NCBI RefSeq assembly: GCF_001723175.1
Contig: NC_064654.1
Span: forward strand, 930,001-994,000
Origin: Penicillium oxalicum
Taxonomy: Eukaryota > Ascomycota > Eurotiomycetes > Eurotiales > Aspergillaceae
Direction of reading: 5' to 3'
Length of the DNA stretch: 64,000 bases
Positions 23,298 through 36,400 of this stretch are shown one piece after another (position 1 is the first letter of the stretch; each line of letters opens with the position of its first letter). The notes beneath the pieces were generated by a model, which was not told where the DNA came from, ran no database searches, and saw nothing but the letters and a program-made list of their open reading frames with translations. Made by a program: the position numbers and the translations under genes.

Positions 23298-25066
23298 AAC
23301 AGACTGAACAGGGTCAATTTGAAAAAGGTGATCTCATCCAGGCATGGGTCAGATCAACTGGGAGTAATACCGGGGGCGCGGTCGGAGGGTTGACAGGGGA
23401 GAGACCCCAGCCGGTGGGTCACGGCACGCGACCCGACTCTTGGGTGGCCCGGGCCTTCGGCGCCGAGGCCCACCGCCTTGGGCTGACTAACTGGGCGTCA
23501 GACTCCCCGGCTGGACGGGACTGTGGGCAGCCTGGCTGACACCGAGACAGCCTAATGGACGCCAGACCAGAGCCAAAGTTCCTACCGACTTGACTTGCTC
23601 AAGTCTGAGCCCGCTTTCTCGCCCGAGTTTTCTGCTCAACTCTTGCTACTTTGTTTCACTTTGAGTGGATTCTGATCTATCCACTGGATAAGCCAGGTCC
23701 ACTAAGTTCTGAGCTCAGCACTTTGATCTGATCATAGCGCACGTAGCGTATATAGCCGCTACATCAATCGTAACACACTAGCTGTATTCCCCCAAACCAT
23801 CTCGAGTCTGAATGGGCAAGGCACCGAAAGGCTTAGTGTTGAAGATAGCGGAGACTAGGTAGAAAGGAGATCGCCAAGGAGACTAGTCTCGAATTCATTT
23901 AATGCTCCCAGTCCCTATGCTCCGCGATTCTCTCTCACGGACTCCAAATTGGACACTAAGTCACTAGCATGCGGAGCCAGAAGCGGACGAACGCCTTGGC
24001 AAAGGTCACAGTTTTGTCACCAAATTCAACAGACTATGAAGACGAAGAAATAACCTATAGTATCCTGGGCTCCTCCTCCGTCACCAGTGCCAGAGCGGAG
24101 AATCTTACCCTGTCACCGGGCGTCGCGTGTACTAATTTGATAACTTGAGTCACACCTGCACATCCCTCGATTTCGAAATGATCAGCGCGTTATCTTTCTC
24201 GACGGTCCAATTTGGCCAGAGGTATAAGGTTGAATCAAGCCTACATGGAGCATGTTCTCGTACGAATGGGTTGTGAAGCTATCCCGATAAGGTTGCCGAA
24301 TCAATAAATCGTGCTCTTCTTCTGTAGCTGTTTCCAGACTTACATTACAGTGAGGGACCATCTCAGTCCACATACAGATTCTAGGTGTATCTGATTTCTG
24401 AAAACCCCCCGAAGCGTGCGCACTGCCGCCAAGAATAGCATCGAGTCAACGACTCAACACTGAGTGAAAAATTTCCATCTCGCCACACGTTTGCAAATCA
24501 AGGATGCTCTCAAAACATCCGGGAACCCGTGGATCTGATAAGATTCAGCACAGACGACATGCACAATTAGTTCCTAACCCCCAAAGAATGAAGTACAGTA
24601 CATAGCGTTGTTCACAAAATAAGCATCAACGCCTCGAGATCCATAGAGACTTATTTCCAATCATCTGGCTCCACTTTAGGTAAGGAGAATATTCATCCGC
24701 AGGCCGATTTCCGACTGCAGCGATGGATCCCGTCCGAGGCGCTGCTGACAAATGAACAGCCGCTTCAGCCTCGGCGATCTATAAGCCACGAGGTACCGGA
24801 GCATCTTGACTCGAGCCGGCGGGGGATTTAAACGGGACGCTTGACATCATTTGATTTATTGACGTACATTCCCCCCGCTATATCCATATCCGGTCTGGCT
24901 TTGGAGTACTATATTTTTTTCCTCGTACATCCCCACTGACACCTACTCTATCTTGCTCCTCAGGCTCCTGCTCTGAAATCCAAGACTTGAATCTACATCC
25001 ATCTTGCTCGATCATCTCGACTGAACTTACGTGGTGCCCGGGAAACCCAACCAGCTAGTTCTGAAA
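23298..25066. other. Intergenic region, 1.8 kb, no gene recognised
   Basis: A GC-rich block at about 23370-23540 gives way to average DNA. Frames are short and lack conserved motifs on both strands. CT-rich sequence at 24900-25020 probably belongs to the leader of the next gene. Confidence 0.5.
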
Positions 25067-25903
25067 ATGACTAATTTCAACATCCAAATCATTTCCGACA
25101 CCATCTGCCCGGTACGTCACCCCTCGACTAGACCGGAGGCTCGCGTCTCCCCCATCCTAAACCACACTAGATAGATGGAGAGATCCAGCTTCAACACCGA
25201 GGTATAAACTGACTTTTGTGATTTCTCGAACGCTTTAGTGGTGCTATGTCGGCTACCGTCGTCTCTCACGCGCCATTCTCACCCACCAAGGCAACAACCC
25301 CAACGACACGTTTACCCTCACCTGGCACGCCTTCTACCTCAACCCTGCCTCCCCCGAATTTCCCGGCGTGAACAAAACCCAGGCCTACGGTTTGAAATTC
25401 GGCCACGAGCGCACCGCCGCAATCTTCGCTCGTCTCGCTGCCGTCGGTGAAGGCGAAGGGATCAAGTTCAACTTTGGCGGTAACACGGGCAAGACGCGCG
25501 ACTCGCACCGTCTGCTTTGGTACGCGGGTCAGTTGGAGCAGGCCAAGCGACAGCAGACTGCGTCTGCGTCTGCTGCTGCTACGCCGGTGATCGGGGTGTG
25601 CAGTCGCGGGTGGCGGAGAAATTGTTCCGCGCCTACTTCGAGGACGAGAAGAACATTACCGATCCCAAGGTGCTGTTGGAGGCTGGAGTGGAGGCTGGCT
25701 TGGACAAGGCTGAGGTGCAGAAGTTGTTGGATTCGGATGAGGGCGGTGCCGAGGTTGATTCCGAGGCTAAAATGGCGTCCATGAGATTGGTCACAGGAGT
25801 ACCGTATTTCACTATTCAAGGAAAATACGCGGTGGAAGGGGCTGATGCGCCTGAGACCTTCTTGGAAGTCTTTGAGCAGGTGAAGGAGGATGAGAAGGCG
25901 TGA
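25067..25903 (+). CDS. DsbA/FrnE-type thioredoxin-fold oxidoreductase, frameshifted in this assembly
   Basis: Exon 1 is 25067-25111 and exon 2 starts at 25239 (127-nt intron GTACGT..TTTAG, phase 0), so the CPWC active site at residues 14-17 is split by the intron. The sequence SDTICPWCYVG followed by a helical insert with KFGHERTAA and DSHRLLW is typical of FrnE/2-hydroxychromene-2-carboxylate isomerase-like proteins; a cis-Pro region GVPYFTI and the C-terminal helix complete the fold. Reading shifts back one base between about 25551 and 25586, in a CTG-rich stretch: the first part runs to ...QLEQAKRQQ and the second resumes at GDRGVQSRVAEKLFRAYF. All fold elements are present, so either a sequencing error or a recent inactivation. 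Intact length would be near 236 residues. Confidence 0.75.
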
Positions 25904-26358
25904 TGTTCTCGGTGTTGTTTTCCATTTGACTTGTTTGATTCAGATCATGTGCCCCTCCAGTTCGAGCGAGGGCAACTTCAATACACAGGAAAAGTTATCA
26001 CTGCCGAGTGCTGTTCAGTGCACACTGTTTCCAGGTAAGCCGGAAGGCAGCTGTCGTAGTCCTTAGACGAGTCGTGCATTGCATGGGCCAAGGAACAAGT
26101 CGCGGGGTGAAGCCCAGTGGGCGGTTCTCTACAGTGTATGGAGCCGCTCTTCTCTTGAAACTTCTCTCTGTGTCAGTGCCACAGTGGGATGGATTGCTAC
26201 TGGGTATAGTAGTCTACAAGAGGTTGTGGAGTGCGATCCAGGAAGAAGACCCGAGAAATGTGAGAGCCTCGATCCTTGTGAGGACGATGCAGGATTCATT
26301 CCTCACAGCAGAAGAAATACAATATGTACAACGAATCTCGTCACGTAATCCAATCCAC
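25904..26358. other. Convergent intergenic region
   Basis: Between the 3' ends of the DsbA-type gene and the FMN dehydrogenase. Nothing recognised. Confidence 0.6.
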
Positions 26359-28128
26359 TCATAGTCTCGCGCGGAAGACGCGTCGTAATGAGTCGAGGCT
26401 GGAAGGTCCATCGTAAATCTGCTGCTCGACAATACGAGTATTGATCTAGACGAGTTAGTGTTTCCCTCAGACAACTGGAATGATAAGAGCAGACATACAT
26501 GTTGAGGGCCCAGTGCATCAACAGTTTCCACCCCAAGCAACCGCATGCACGTCTTAGTCTCATCGGCAAGAACTGCGGTGTGAGATTAGTATCTTTGTCT
26601 CTTGTTCTCCACATGCGACACGTACTCTGTAAGGTTCTGCGAACTCCGTCAGGGCCACCGGCAGCCAGCCCCCAAAGCGCTGCACGTCCAAGACCAACCG
26701 CCTTGGCACCGAGGCATAGTGCTTTCACCACGTCTGTTCCACGACGAATGCCACCATCAACATGGACCTCAAGCTTATCGAATACTTCGGGGCAGTATTT
26801 ACGAATCTCCAAGAGTGTGTGCACAGCAGGGGGAGCAGTGTCCGCCGCGCGCCCGCCGTGGTTTGAGAGAATGATTCCTTTAACCTGAGGTGCATGAAGA
26901 GAGGCAATATACGCATCTTCGTGCGTTTGCAGCCCCTTCAGCACAATCGGGAGGTCGGTGTGTTGGGCCAACCAGGGGAGTGTCTTTTGCCATGTCAAGG
27001 ATGGATCAGTGCCGGCAAACAGTTGTTGGCCAACTCCTCCCGAGCCACCAGGGCCGTTCACGTCAGGGGTGCCATCGGCGGCGCGCTCAGCAGCTTTGAC
27101 GCCGCTTGATACGGGCTCCGAAGCTCCGACCAGACTGTTGCGCTCGTCTTCTTCCCGTTTTCCCGGCACGGGAGCATCCAAGGTGAGGACGATGAATTTG
27201 ATGGCTTTTAATTTGTTGATCCGAGCCAACATGGCCTCGCTCTTCTTGCGGTCCACCTGAACGTACAGTTGCCAGCCAAAGACCTGATCCGGGGCGGCAT
27301 CCTTCACAATCTGCTCCGGTGTCATTGAGGCGTTGTTGGAGATGACCTGCATGGCACCGAAGCTTCGACATGCCTCTGCGATTCCTGCTTCACCCGACGG
27401 ATGACCGAGACGAGCCATGGCTGCAGGCGACACGTAGATCGGCATCCCCAGTCTATGACCCAGCACCGATGTGCTTAAATCACAATTGGTGCAGTCAACA
27501 AACACCCTTGGTCGGAGCAAGATCGATTGATAGACTTGATTGTTGAACCGTTTTGACATCTTGTCATCTGCCGCCGAATAGTAGTACGCCCATGCTTTTT
27601 GGCTAACTTGCTTCGTGGCTATCTCTTCAATCTCATCGAGATTGAGAAGAGTGTGCATGGGAGGCGGGCCGGTTGCTTGCTGTGGTGCGTGTGTTGGAGT
27701 CTCCTCCTTGGCCAATGTGCTTTCGTCCACCGTTCCTAGGCAGGCCTCTGGCTTCAATTCCTCTAGAGTGCCTGGAGGGTGGATGGGATCGTATTCTTCG
27801 GTGGCATCTTTCCCAGAAAGTTTCAAAATGATCTTCGCACCACCTGGATGGCTGGGCAGGAAATCGGTCACCTAATTCAAATGCCAACGTGTTAGCGCCT
27901 GTGCCATGCTCCGCGATCCCAGCGCTGAGGCGTGGACATGTTCATACATCGTAGACTTTCCCGTAAAGAATCACCCAGCAGCTCTCTGCGGTATTATGTT
28001 TCGCGACTGAGTGATCCGGTCAGTGTTACCCCACAAAACGATACAGCGCTCAGGTCGAGCTGATGGAATACCTATTCCGCATAGCGCAACTAGTACTTAC
28101 CCTCTGCTGCGTCGAAGACCTTGGCCAT
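26359..28128 (-). CDS. Cytochrome b2-type FMN-dependent L-lactate/alpha-hydroxyacid dehydrogenase
   Basis: Five exons: 28128-28101, 28006-27948, 27871-26626, 26572-26499 and 26445-26359, giving 497 residues. The first 75 residues are a cytochrome b5-like heme domain with HPGG at 37-40 (the second heme histidine is in the KHN segment near residue 12). The FMN TIM barrel follows: ISPAAMA-type strand ([13 protein letters not shown]), [12 protein letters not shown], the IVLKG lysine near 341, catalytic His and Arg in SNHGGR at 365-370, and DGGIRRG phosphate-binding loop. The two-domain order is that of yeast Cyb2. No mitochondrial presequence precedes the heme domain, so a cytosolic location is likely, unlike yeast Cyb2. 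Substrate could be L-lactate or another 2-hydroxyacid. Confidence 0.9.
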
Positions 28129-28789
28129 TTTCGATTCTTTGCGATCACCTACGCTTTCCAACAAGTCTTGTCTCACGTCAAATTCTTTCGAGAGCAAGAA
28201 GAATGAGAGGAATGCTCAACGGAGGGCAAGACAAAATGTACTCATTCGGGGAAGATCCCGACCGTCTATGCTGGCCGTGTGGGGGTTCATTCTGGGGGAG
28301 GAATCCCCGACTGTCGTCCTCGTTGGGTAAATTCGATTGCCGACCGTCGGAAGACTCGACATTGGGGATAACTACCCCCACGTCATTGGTGGGGAATTGT
28401 CGGGGCGTTTTCGCACAACTCGCATTCAGGCAGTCTGGTAGTCTGCTATCCGTGAGGTACTTTTGGTAGGAAATGCGAGGAGGAGATCACTTCTGGTGTC
28501 TTTGGAGCTCATCATCAGGTCGGAGACTGGTTTCCAAGCTCGATTCGTCCACTTTCTCAGGTAGACAAAAACACCATCAAAGTACCAGTTGTGGTAGTGG
28601 TGCAAGTGGTCCTACATGGAGAGCATTCCGCGTTGGTGGCTTGAGATGCTGCTGTCCACGTGAGCATCGATCGCGCGTTCTCATCGTTTTCTTGCCCATG
28701 CGGACCACCCCGTCGAAGCACCCTCTATTCGACTCGCCCTGACCCAGACCTCCCCATCGTCAGACAGACACTGAAATCACAGCTTCACC
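28129..28789. other. Divergent intergenic region
   Basis: Shared upstream region of the FMN dehydrogenase (-) and the DUF202 gene (+). Nothing else recognised. Confidence 0.6.
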
Positions 28790-29252
28790 ATGTTCGAGGT
28801 GTGTGAATCCCGTAAGATCGCTTGCCGTTTCCCCGCACTAACAGCTTTAGCGACGAGCGGCCGACCGATATCGTCTACGGATGCACCGAGCCCGGTCCGC
28901 AGTCCTCACGTCAGATGAGATTGTTGAGGTTCGTGCTGCCCAGCGAACCTTTGAAGGTGCCTACGTTCGGACAGCGCTCTCCCAATTCTCTTTTGCTTTG
29001 GTCGTCCTCAAAATCTTCACCGCCGAGTTCTACAGTATTGGTGCGTTGTTCGCCATCTACGGCACCGGTGTCCTGATCATCGGTCTGTTCCGCCGCTCCC
29101 AGGGCAATCGACAATTCTTTTCGGTGATGGGCGATGACGGCGTTCATCGACATAAATTTCGGACTAGCGGCAACGCCGTGGTGGTTCTGACTGCGCTGAG
29201 TGTTGCGGCATACGCTTGCTTGATCGGTCTCACCCTGCACCTTGGCAGATAG
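28790..29252 (+). CDS. DUF202-domain small membrane protein
   Basis: A 9-nt first coding exon (28790-28798, Met-Phe-Glu) is joined by a 52-nt intron (GTGTGT..TTTAG, branch CACTAAC) to exon 2 at 28851-29252, for 136 residues. A start at the ATG 28881 in exon 2 is the alternative. The sequence has AAQRTFEGAYVRTALSQFSF, then two hydrophobic helices, a basic loop FRRSQGNRQFF and a third helix after FRTSGNAVVVLTALS. This pattern is the DUF202 module, also found at the C-terminus of fungal vacuolar transporter chaperone proteins and in bacterial YidH. Membrane location is clear; function unknown. Confidence 0.8.
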
Positions 29253-30924
29253 TCCGACCCAACAGCCCCAGGAGGATTGTCGAAATATCCTCGGCGCAAC
29301 CCTGTCCATTGAGTCAGAGCGCACTCTCTGCGATATCACCTCTTCAGCGCACAGAGGGTCACGCCTGCATTTATTCTCCCAGCCAGGATCAACCCTCACC
29401 CCCTGCGTTACCGCCAAGCGCCAAGAATGATGCACCACCACCCTCAGCGACCTTATCATCAGGGTGCGGATACATACAGCGGAGCAAAGCTCCCTTGGGT
29501 CTTTCGCGCTATCCGGTTGGTCGGAGTCCGACTACCTGTGCTGAGCATCGAGGGTCTCGCCAAGGGAGCAACTATGTTAGAATGGGTGGCGAATAGACCC
29601 AAGCGGCGGAGCACGTATGGGAACCAGTACCTCCAAAGGAGGTCCTGGATTCGTTCGATTTTCAATCAGTCCGTTCACCGCATGCTGAGCTATCTTCCGG
29701 GCGATCTGAGATGCCTGCATGCTTAGCTCTGACTACGTCTTGGCTTCCAGGTGGGCAGGGATGTGTAGCTCGTCCCGATTTCTCCACGCAGATCTTTGGA
29801 TCTTTGGGGGGTATTTCCATGTAGCCGAATTTTGCGAGGCGAGAGACATCACAATTGGGATACATTAGGAAGATTCTCGCGGTCCCAGCTGGCTGGTCTT
29901 TTTAGATTAGGTATCAAAGTGATCAGAGGGCCAAGCATTCTGCGTGTGATGGAAGATTGATAGATCCCCGCCCACCGTCTCGGAACACTTTCCCCATCGT
30001 GAGACAAGGGCGCATTTCAATCCAACTTTTGTATATTTAGCAAATGAGAGTTCCTCATATTAGTCCTCGTGTTCTGATTCATTTGAACCCCATTCTTCAT
30101 AGCATCGGGATATCGAATTCAGAACCACAGTGAAGACTTGACATCATTGTGCTCAAGCTACCGGTACCTCGTAGATCCACTGCGTGGGCTCTGACAATCC
30201 GTCGGGGGTGACTACGCTGTGACTTCATGGCTCCTGGGAGAGCTCCGTTTCCATATTGGGATTGACCTGGTGAGTCGCTTTGGAAGATCTTCTGTTCCTT
30301 TCTCGAATGGTCCCAACCATTCAACCCAAGCGTTGCCTGTTTGCGCCCGCCCTCATCTACATTCATCGTCGGCCATCCTCAATTTGGCCATCTTGACGCG
30401 ATCGCCCCAACATCAAACCGTCATTACTTATTCCTCTTCTCTCACCTCGTCCCCCTCCATCTTCTTTTCCCTCTGCAACCTCTCTCAACCCTGCCACTTT
30501 TCATCAGTCTGTTGCTGGTTTGACAGCCAACATCATCTTCTTTTCTTTTTCCAAATCCATTTTCACAACTGTCCAACCCACCCTGTCTCTTTGTTCTTTG
30601 ATTCGCAAAATTCCCTTCACTGACGCGAGTGCTCCTTTCGTAGTTGTGAGTTGGCGACATTCTCACCAACCAGATCTCCAGAGTGAAGCACACCGTTAAA
30701 AGTGACGTTCGTGTCGGAGTTGAGTCATCCGCTTCTCCCGCTCTCTCCCTCTTCTCTCCGCTTTTGCTTTGCTCTTCCAGAGCATCGAATTTTTTTTTTG
30801 CCATCATAGGCTTTCACGTTTCCCACGAGTGCATCATCTCCAGGTGCACGAAATAAGCATTCAAGCTTCCAGATCCTTTGACACCCACTGCTAGCCCAGG
30901 GACTTTGATCCCCTGTAGCCGGGG
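29253..30924. other. Long leader/promoter region of the PFK-2 gene
   Basis: No supported coding gene. From about 30330 to 30790 the plus strand becomes strongly pyrimidine-rich (CT tracts), as in 5' leaders of strongly expressed fungal genes. Frames in this tract are low-complexity by-products. Confidence 0.55.
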
Positions 30925-33497
30925 ATGGCGCAACATTCTTCCATCGCGCGGTCGGCTATCATGACATCGGCAAATTCACCTGTTCATGCAAACCAGGGCG
31001 ATCAGGGAGTTAAAAACTCCGGGCCCAACGGAGTCACCTCAAGCGGAGCCAGCATCGGCTCGGGTAAAGAAGGAGCTTTGATGCCACCAGGCCCGAAGAC
31101 GGTGGTGAGCAGAGCGCTAGGAAGCGACTTGCATTCCGATGCCCACAGAGGCTCGCAGGGCGGAGTCGGAACCGCACTGACGGACACTCCGATTTCTACC
31201 GCACCCTCTTCTCCACAGATGTAAGTCTTGCCTCTCTGAGTCGTCCATTTGCTTGCGTGATTTCAGCCTTTTCTTTGTGGGAGAAAAGTCTGGACTCTGG
31301 GTCTCCTGTCATCTGTGACCTAGTCCCACCTGATGCGATATGCTTAAACCGCAAAGGCCCTATGGGAGACGGTGTCACAAAGTTTGAGGCTGGTCTATCT
31401 TCTGCAACGTGCCTCGGGCCGGTTGTCTACCGGCAAAGCGCAGGTCTAGAAGCCTGCCTCTGATGAACACAAAGCTTGGGCTTGACCGCTATCCATATCC
31501 TCACTGTCTCATTGGGTTTCAAGCGATTGTCCTCAACCTCTGATTGGATCTTATTGCTGTTACTCATGAATTTGATCGCGCTGGTCTTTTGTCTTATGGC
31601 TGTGTTTATCACATAAGGCTCATTTCCATTGACCTGGCTGACTCATCGTTGTCCTTGCAGTAATGGTCTCTCAGCCGCCAGCACTCCCAGCCGGGTGCGA
31701 GCAACGACTCTGGATATTCCCGGGCTGACTCGATCCAAGGTGTCCCCAGATGGACGCATTGCCCAACGTGATGTGGGGTCCAAGTTGGTCATTGTCATGG
31801 TCGGTCTGCCAGCCCGAGGCAAGAGTTACATCACCAAAAAGCTGGCTCGTTACCTGAACTGGCTCCAGCATGATACCGAGATCTTCAACGTCGGCGAGCG
31901 TCGTCGTGTCGCTGCTGGGAAGTCACCGTCGCCAGCCCACATTGGGCGTCCACTGGAAAAGCGTGTGAGCAGTGTCCACAAGGACCTCGTGGACTCTGTG
32001 CGTCGACTCAGCGTCAGCGTTGGAACCGCCAACCAGGACGCAACGTCCCCCCCTGAGGCGTCGTCGCCTCCTAACGACACATCTCTTCCCCCGCCTGCTA
32101 TCCCGACGAAGATTCTCATCAACGGCAAGGAGCCCGATTCGTCTATCTCGCAGAATGGCAGCACGGTAGTATCTTCTGATGATGCCGGTAATCACACCGC
32201 AGAAATTCCGGCCGACGCCATCAAAGAAGCCTCCCCAGAGCCGATGGACCAGTCTGCCAATTTCTTTGATCCTTCGAATCAGATCGCTCTGAAGCTCCGC
32301 GAGCAGGTTGCTTTGGATACCCTTGATGAACTCCTTGAGTACATTCTCGAGGAAGGTGGAAGTGTTGGTATTCTCGATGCCACCAACAGCACCATGGAAC
32401 GTCGTAAAGCCATTGTTGACCACATTCGCAAGCGTGCCGGCCCCGAGCTCGGAATCCTCTTCCTCGAGAGCAGTTGCGTTGACAAAGACCTCCTGGAAGC
32501 CAACATGCGTCTGAAACTCTCCGGACCTGACTACAAGGGCCAAGACCCAACTGCTGCCTTAGAAGACTTCCGGAAGCGGGTTGCACTGTACGAAAAGTCA
32601 TACGTGCCACTTGGCGAGTATGAAGAGAAAAATGACATGGCCTACATTCAAATGATTGACGTTGGCCGGAAGATTGTCTCACACCAGACACATGGCTTCC
32701 TCTCGTCGCAGGTGGTCTATTACCTGCTCAACTTCAACTTGTCTCCACGCCAGATTTGGATCACTCGTCATGGCGAGAGCGTGGACGACCAAGCCGGACG
32801 CCTCGGTGGCGATTCTGATCTTAGTGAAAATGGTCAACGGTATGCTAAGGCATTGGCGAAGTTTATCGATCATCAGCGCAAGAAATGGGAGCTTTATCAA
32901 CGACAGAAGAACCTCATTAAGCACTTCCCTCCACGTCCGGGTGACAGCACCCCCCCAAACCCCTCCTACATCCCCCGTGACCGCCCGCGCAACTTCTGTG
33001 TTTGGTCATCCATGATGAAACGTGCCATCCAGACGGTTGAATACTTCAACGAAGACGATTTTGATGTGAAGCAAATGCGCATGCTGGACGAACTTCATGC
33101 GGGCAAGATGGAGGGCATGACCTACAAGGAAATTCAGGAACAGTTCCCTGAGGAGTACGCCCATCGCAAGAAGGACAAACTCTTCTATCGCTACCCCGGT
33201 CCGGGTGGAGAGAGTTACCTGGACATCATCAACCGTCTTCGCGCGGTCATTGTTGAGGTGGAGCGTACCACTGATCATGTTCTTCTGGTCAGCCACCGGT
33301 CTACTGCTCGTGTGCTGCTGTCCTACTTCCGTGGCCTGAAGCGAGACATGGTTGCAGACCTGGATGTTCCAATGGGCATGTTGTACATGCTGGAACCTAA
33401 GCCATATGGTGTTGACTTCAAGGCTTACCAGTACAACCCTGACAGTGATTGGTTTGACGAAGTTCCCAACTACGAGCTGCACCAAGTTGGTGCTTGA
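30925..33497 (+). CDS. Bifunctional 6-phosphofructo-2-kinase/fructose-2,6-bisphosphatase
   Basis: Two exons, 30925-31220 and 31661-33497, give 710 residues; the 440-nt intron (GTAAGT..TTGCAG) is long for this genome. The kinase domain has the P-loop GLPARGKSY at 147-155. A Ser/Pro-rich insertion of about 110 residues follows NVGERRR, then FFDPSN resumes the kinase fold and ILDATNST gives the Walker-B-like segment. The phosphatase domain has RHGES at 468-472, the catalytic Glu in LDELHAGKMEG and SHRST at 643-647, so both phosphatase histidines are present, unlike yeast Pfk26. It makes and breaks fructose-2,6-bisphosphate, the regulator of glycolysis versus gluconeogenesis. The first 100 residues and the insertion are probably phosphoregulated. 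Confidence 0.95.
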
Positions 33498-36400
33498 TCT
33501 CACGGTGTACCTGAAATGGGCCTGTGACAACGCCATCATTGAACATCAAGTTCTCACTCGGTCCTGCGCCTTGTTTCGGTGTTGTGATCGTATTCTCTAT
33601 CCACTTTATTCTTTTCCGCACACATATCCTCTTACTCGTTCTGCTCAGGCTATGCCCTTCTGGTGTCTTTGCAACCACCGCTCCGTCCTACAGGCTCTTA
33701 TTGCGCTTTTTCTCCGCTTTTCTTTCGGATCCCCTGCGTGCCGTGGGCTCCTTGCAGCTCTGTCTTCTTCGTTTTTTTTCCTTTTTCAGGCTTCCATTCT
33801 TATGTCTTACCATGAATTATTTGCTGTTTTGCTGTTTTGCTGTTTTGAATCACCCAAACCGCGTGTGTTTTGCATGGGAAGGCGTTCAGACGGGTATTGT
33901 GATCTCTTTGGCCCGCACTTGAGCGTCGTGACTAGAAACATTTCCCTTTTGCATCGGTTGGGTATGAATCATCAGTGATGCTTTCTGATGAGAAGTCGAC
34001 GGGTCGTCGCAATCAGGGTTGGCTTTTTTTTCTATTCTTTTCTGAGTCAGCAGGCAGCTACAAGTCATGAGCCAGTCTTGCTGGTACTGGGTGGTAACAG
34101 ACCTTATGTCTTTTATCGAATCACGGATATTCTTACCATCCTTACTACTTCTTCTATCACATGTTTAAATCTGTGTAAATTTTCCCGGCTTGAATTCAGT
34201 GAGTAATCTAGACCATCATCATCAACCATCCAGGACTGTATGGCCCGTGAGAAATCGACCCTTCACGATTCAATGTCTTCAATTTATCATGTTGAGACTC
34301 TAACCAGGCTGAGGGAAAAACGCGGTGAGACAGGGTATACTTTTCTCATCAAATCATGAATTTACTTGATAATCGAGCTACGGAACCATGGGTTGGCCGA
34401 CAGACAATGAAGACTTGCTTTTGAAGCTAAGTGAAAAGCCGTCCCACGGCAATCAAGCTCGTAGCAAAGCACAATCTAGAGACTAAAGAAATGACTCGAA
34501 ATGCTACCCATTGAATCTGCTGCTTGATGCCCATCAAATAGAGAAAACGAGTTTTAGCATGTATGGCGTGTTTCTCTGCAGATAGAATGCTTATAGTAAT
34601 GGCTGTGTTGACCCAATGCCCACTGCACGGGCACCCGCTATTTGAACGACAATGGTGAATGTAATAAGTCGCAAGTTTCTGCCTTCAAAGCCGGGAGTGT
34701 TGCATGACACGTTGTGATTGATTGCAATGATGCTCAAAATGCTGGATCGAGGAGTCATTCTCGAGAAATTGAACTTGTGGCATGATAAACACACGGGTCA
34801 AAAGCGCTGTCTATTTTTTTAACTTACCATGGAGGAGAGCAAAGTCCACTAGGAGACGCCCGGTTCCCATAGCTCAAGAAATATTCCTGGCCTGGTTCCT
34901 GATCTCGCCACCGGTGATGAGGCAATAGGTTCTGTTGCTCTATCTACAGGTAATTTGAGAATTCGGCCGATATGGTAGATACCAACATCACTCGGGCGCA
35001 AATGATGCCGTAACAAGACAGATACAAAGCCTCCTGTCTCCCCATCAGATAGAGCACTATAAAGATGCTTTTTCAAGCCCCCAATCCAGTGACTTGCGGT
35101 ATTAGGGCCGCAGTTAGCGACGATGATGAGGCAAAGGGAGATCTTGAGCGAAATCCAAGTCAAGAGAGCTGTCTTTGATTATTTTTGGTGACAAATCAAG
35201 AAAATACCACCATGGTGAGGACCTTAAGAATACGGAGCAAGTACTCAAGCTGTAAGATGGACAGATGCCATAAGGGTTTTTAAGTGCTCAGTGCAGGGAG
35301 AACAGGCTCCTGGTGAATGAGGTTATTCGAGTATGCATCTTGACAAGATAATCATAGTTATTAGCAGTAGTAAGCACAACTGAGGAAGACGCCTAGTAAG
35401 GAACAATCAGAAGTACCTCTTTTGGCTGACCCAATACCTACTCGATCAAATTTCCACGGCTGACCCGTCTCCTTTCAGCGAATTTCAAACTACCTCATGA
35501 TGGTACATAGTCAGTGCCAGGCGTTGTGCGTCATAGAGAGGCGAATATTTCTAGTTGGCTGCCCATCTCAGTGTTACTGAAGATCGGCAACTTCCATTTT
35601 CTCTTCCTCGTTCTCTTCTTCACTCCATCTCCAGTCATTAAGGGTACCTTCCGAGCCAGGTGATATTGGTCATCAAGGTGAATTGTTTGCTTGCATTTCG
35701 CGTCAACTCCCCCCCCCCCCCCTTCCCTTTAAACAGACACACTTACAATTAGCAAACAAACGCGAGTTCAGGGCACACAAACATCATCAGAGGAGGCATA
35801 AAAGCTGTTGTTTTCTTCCCCTCCTCTCTCTTCTTTTCTTTTCCTCCTGTTCTTCAACATCTTTCTTCCTTCGCCCTTCTCTTTTAGCTCTTCTTGTTTC
35901 TTGCCTACTTTTCCTTGACCTTTTGAGGCTCGCCATATCGCCACACAATTTGTTACCTACTTTCCTTGACTTCTGCAATCTTGGTCATCAACTTCCCATC
36001 ATCATTTTTTTTTTGCATCTATTCAATCTTGCTAAGCTCAATTCCCGACAGTGTTGGCTCAACCAACGAGATAAAGGTGGCCCCGCTTGACGGTGATCCG
36101 TGACCCCGATTTCCTCATAAAAGGGCAGATTTCCGGTTCGAGAATGAGAGTCCCCAGCGCTACCTGGTGAATTTCTTTCTAAGTGAGTGTGGATTCCTTC
36201 ATCATTGCTTCCAAGCTGACCTGGCATATCTTCCTACAAGACTCCTCCAGCATCTGAAAGCGTCTGGTCAAGACTCACTGCATCGGTAAGGGAGGCATAT
36301 CAACAGATATCTGGAGTTCTAGAAATCCCGGAGACTAGCCTCGCGCTGTGCCCTCTAAAGCCATTTCAGTATGACTCAACCACTACGCTTCCCTGGGGAA

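Noticed and set aside
30219..30623. 134-codon plus-strand frame upstream of PFK-2
   Set aside because: Lies in a pyrimidine-rich leader; composition is low-complexity Ser/Phe/Leu/His from CT tracts.
34849..35163. 104-codon minus-strand frame with a hydrophobic N-terminus, like a small secreted protein
   Set aside because: No recognised family, no clear cysteine pattern, no supporting promoter or splice signals; could be chance in a long gap.
35683..36090. 135-codon plus-strand frame in the CT-rich block
   Set aside because: Same low-complexity origin (Leu/Ser/Phe from CT repeats); no family resemblance.
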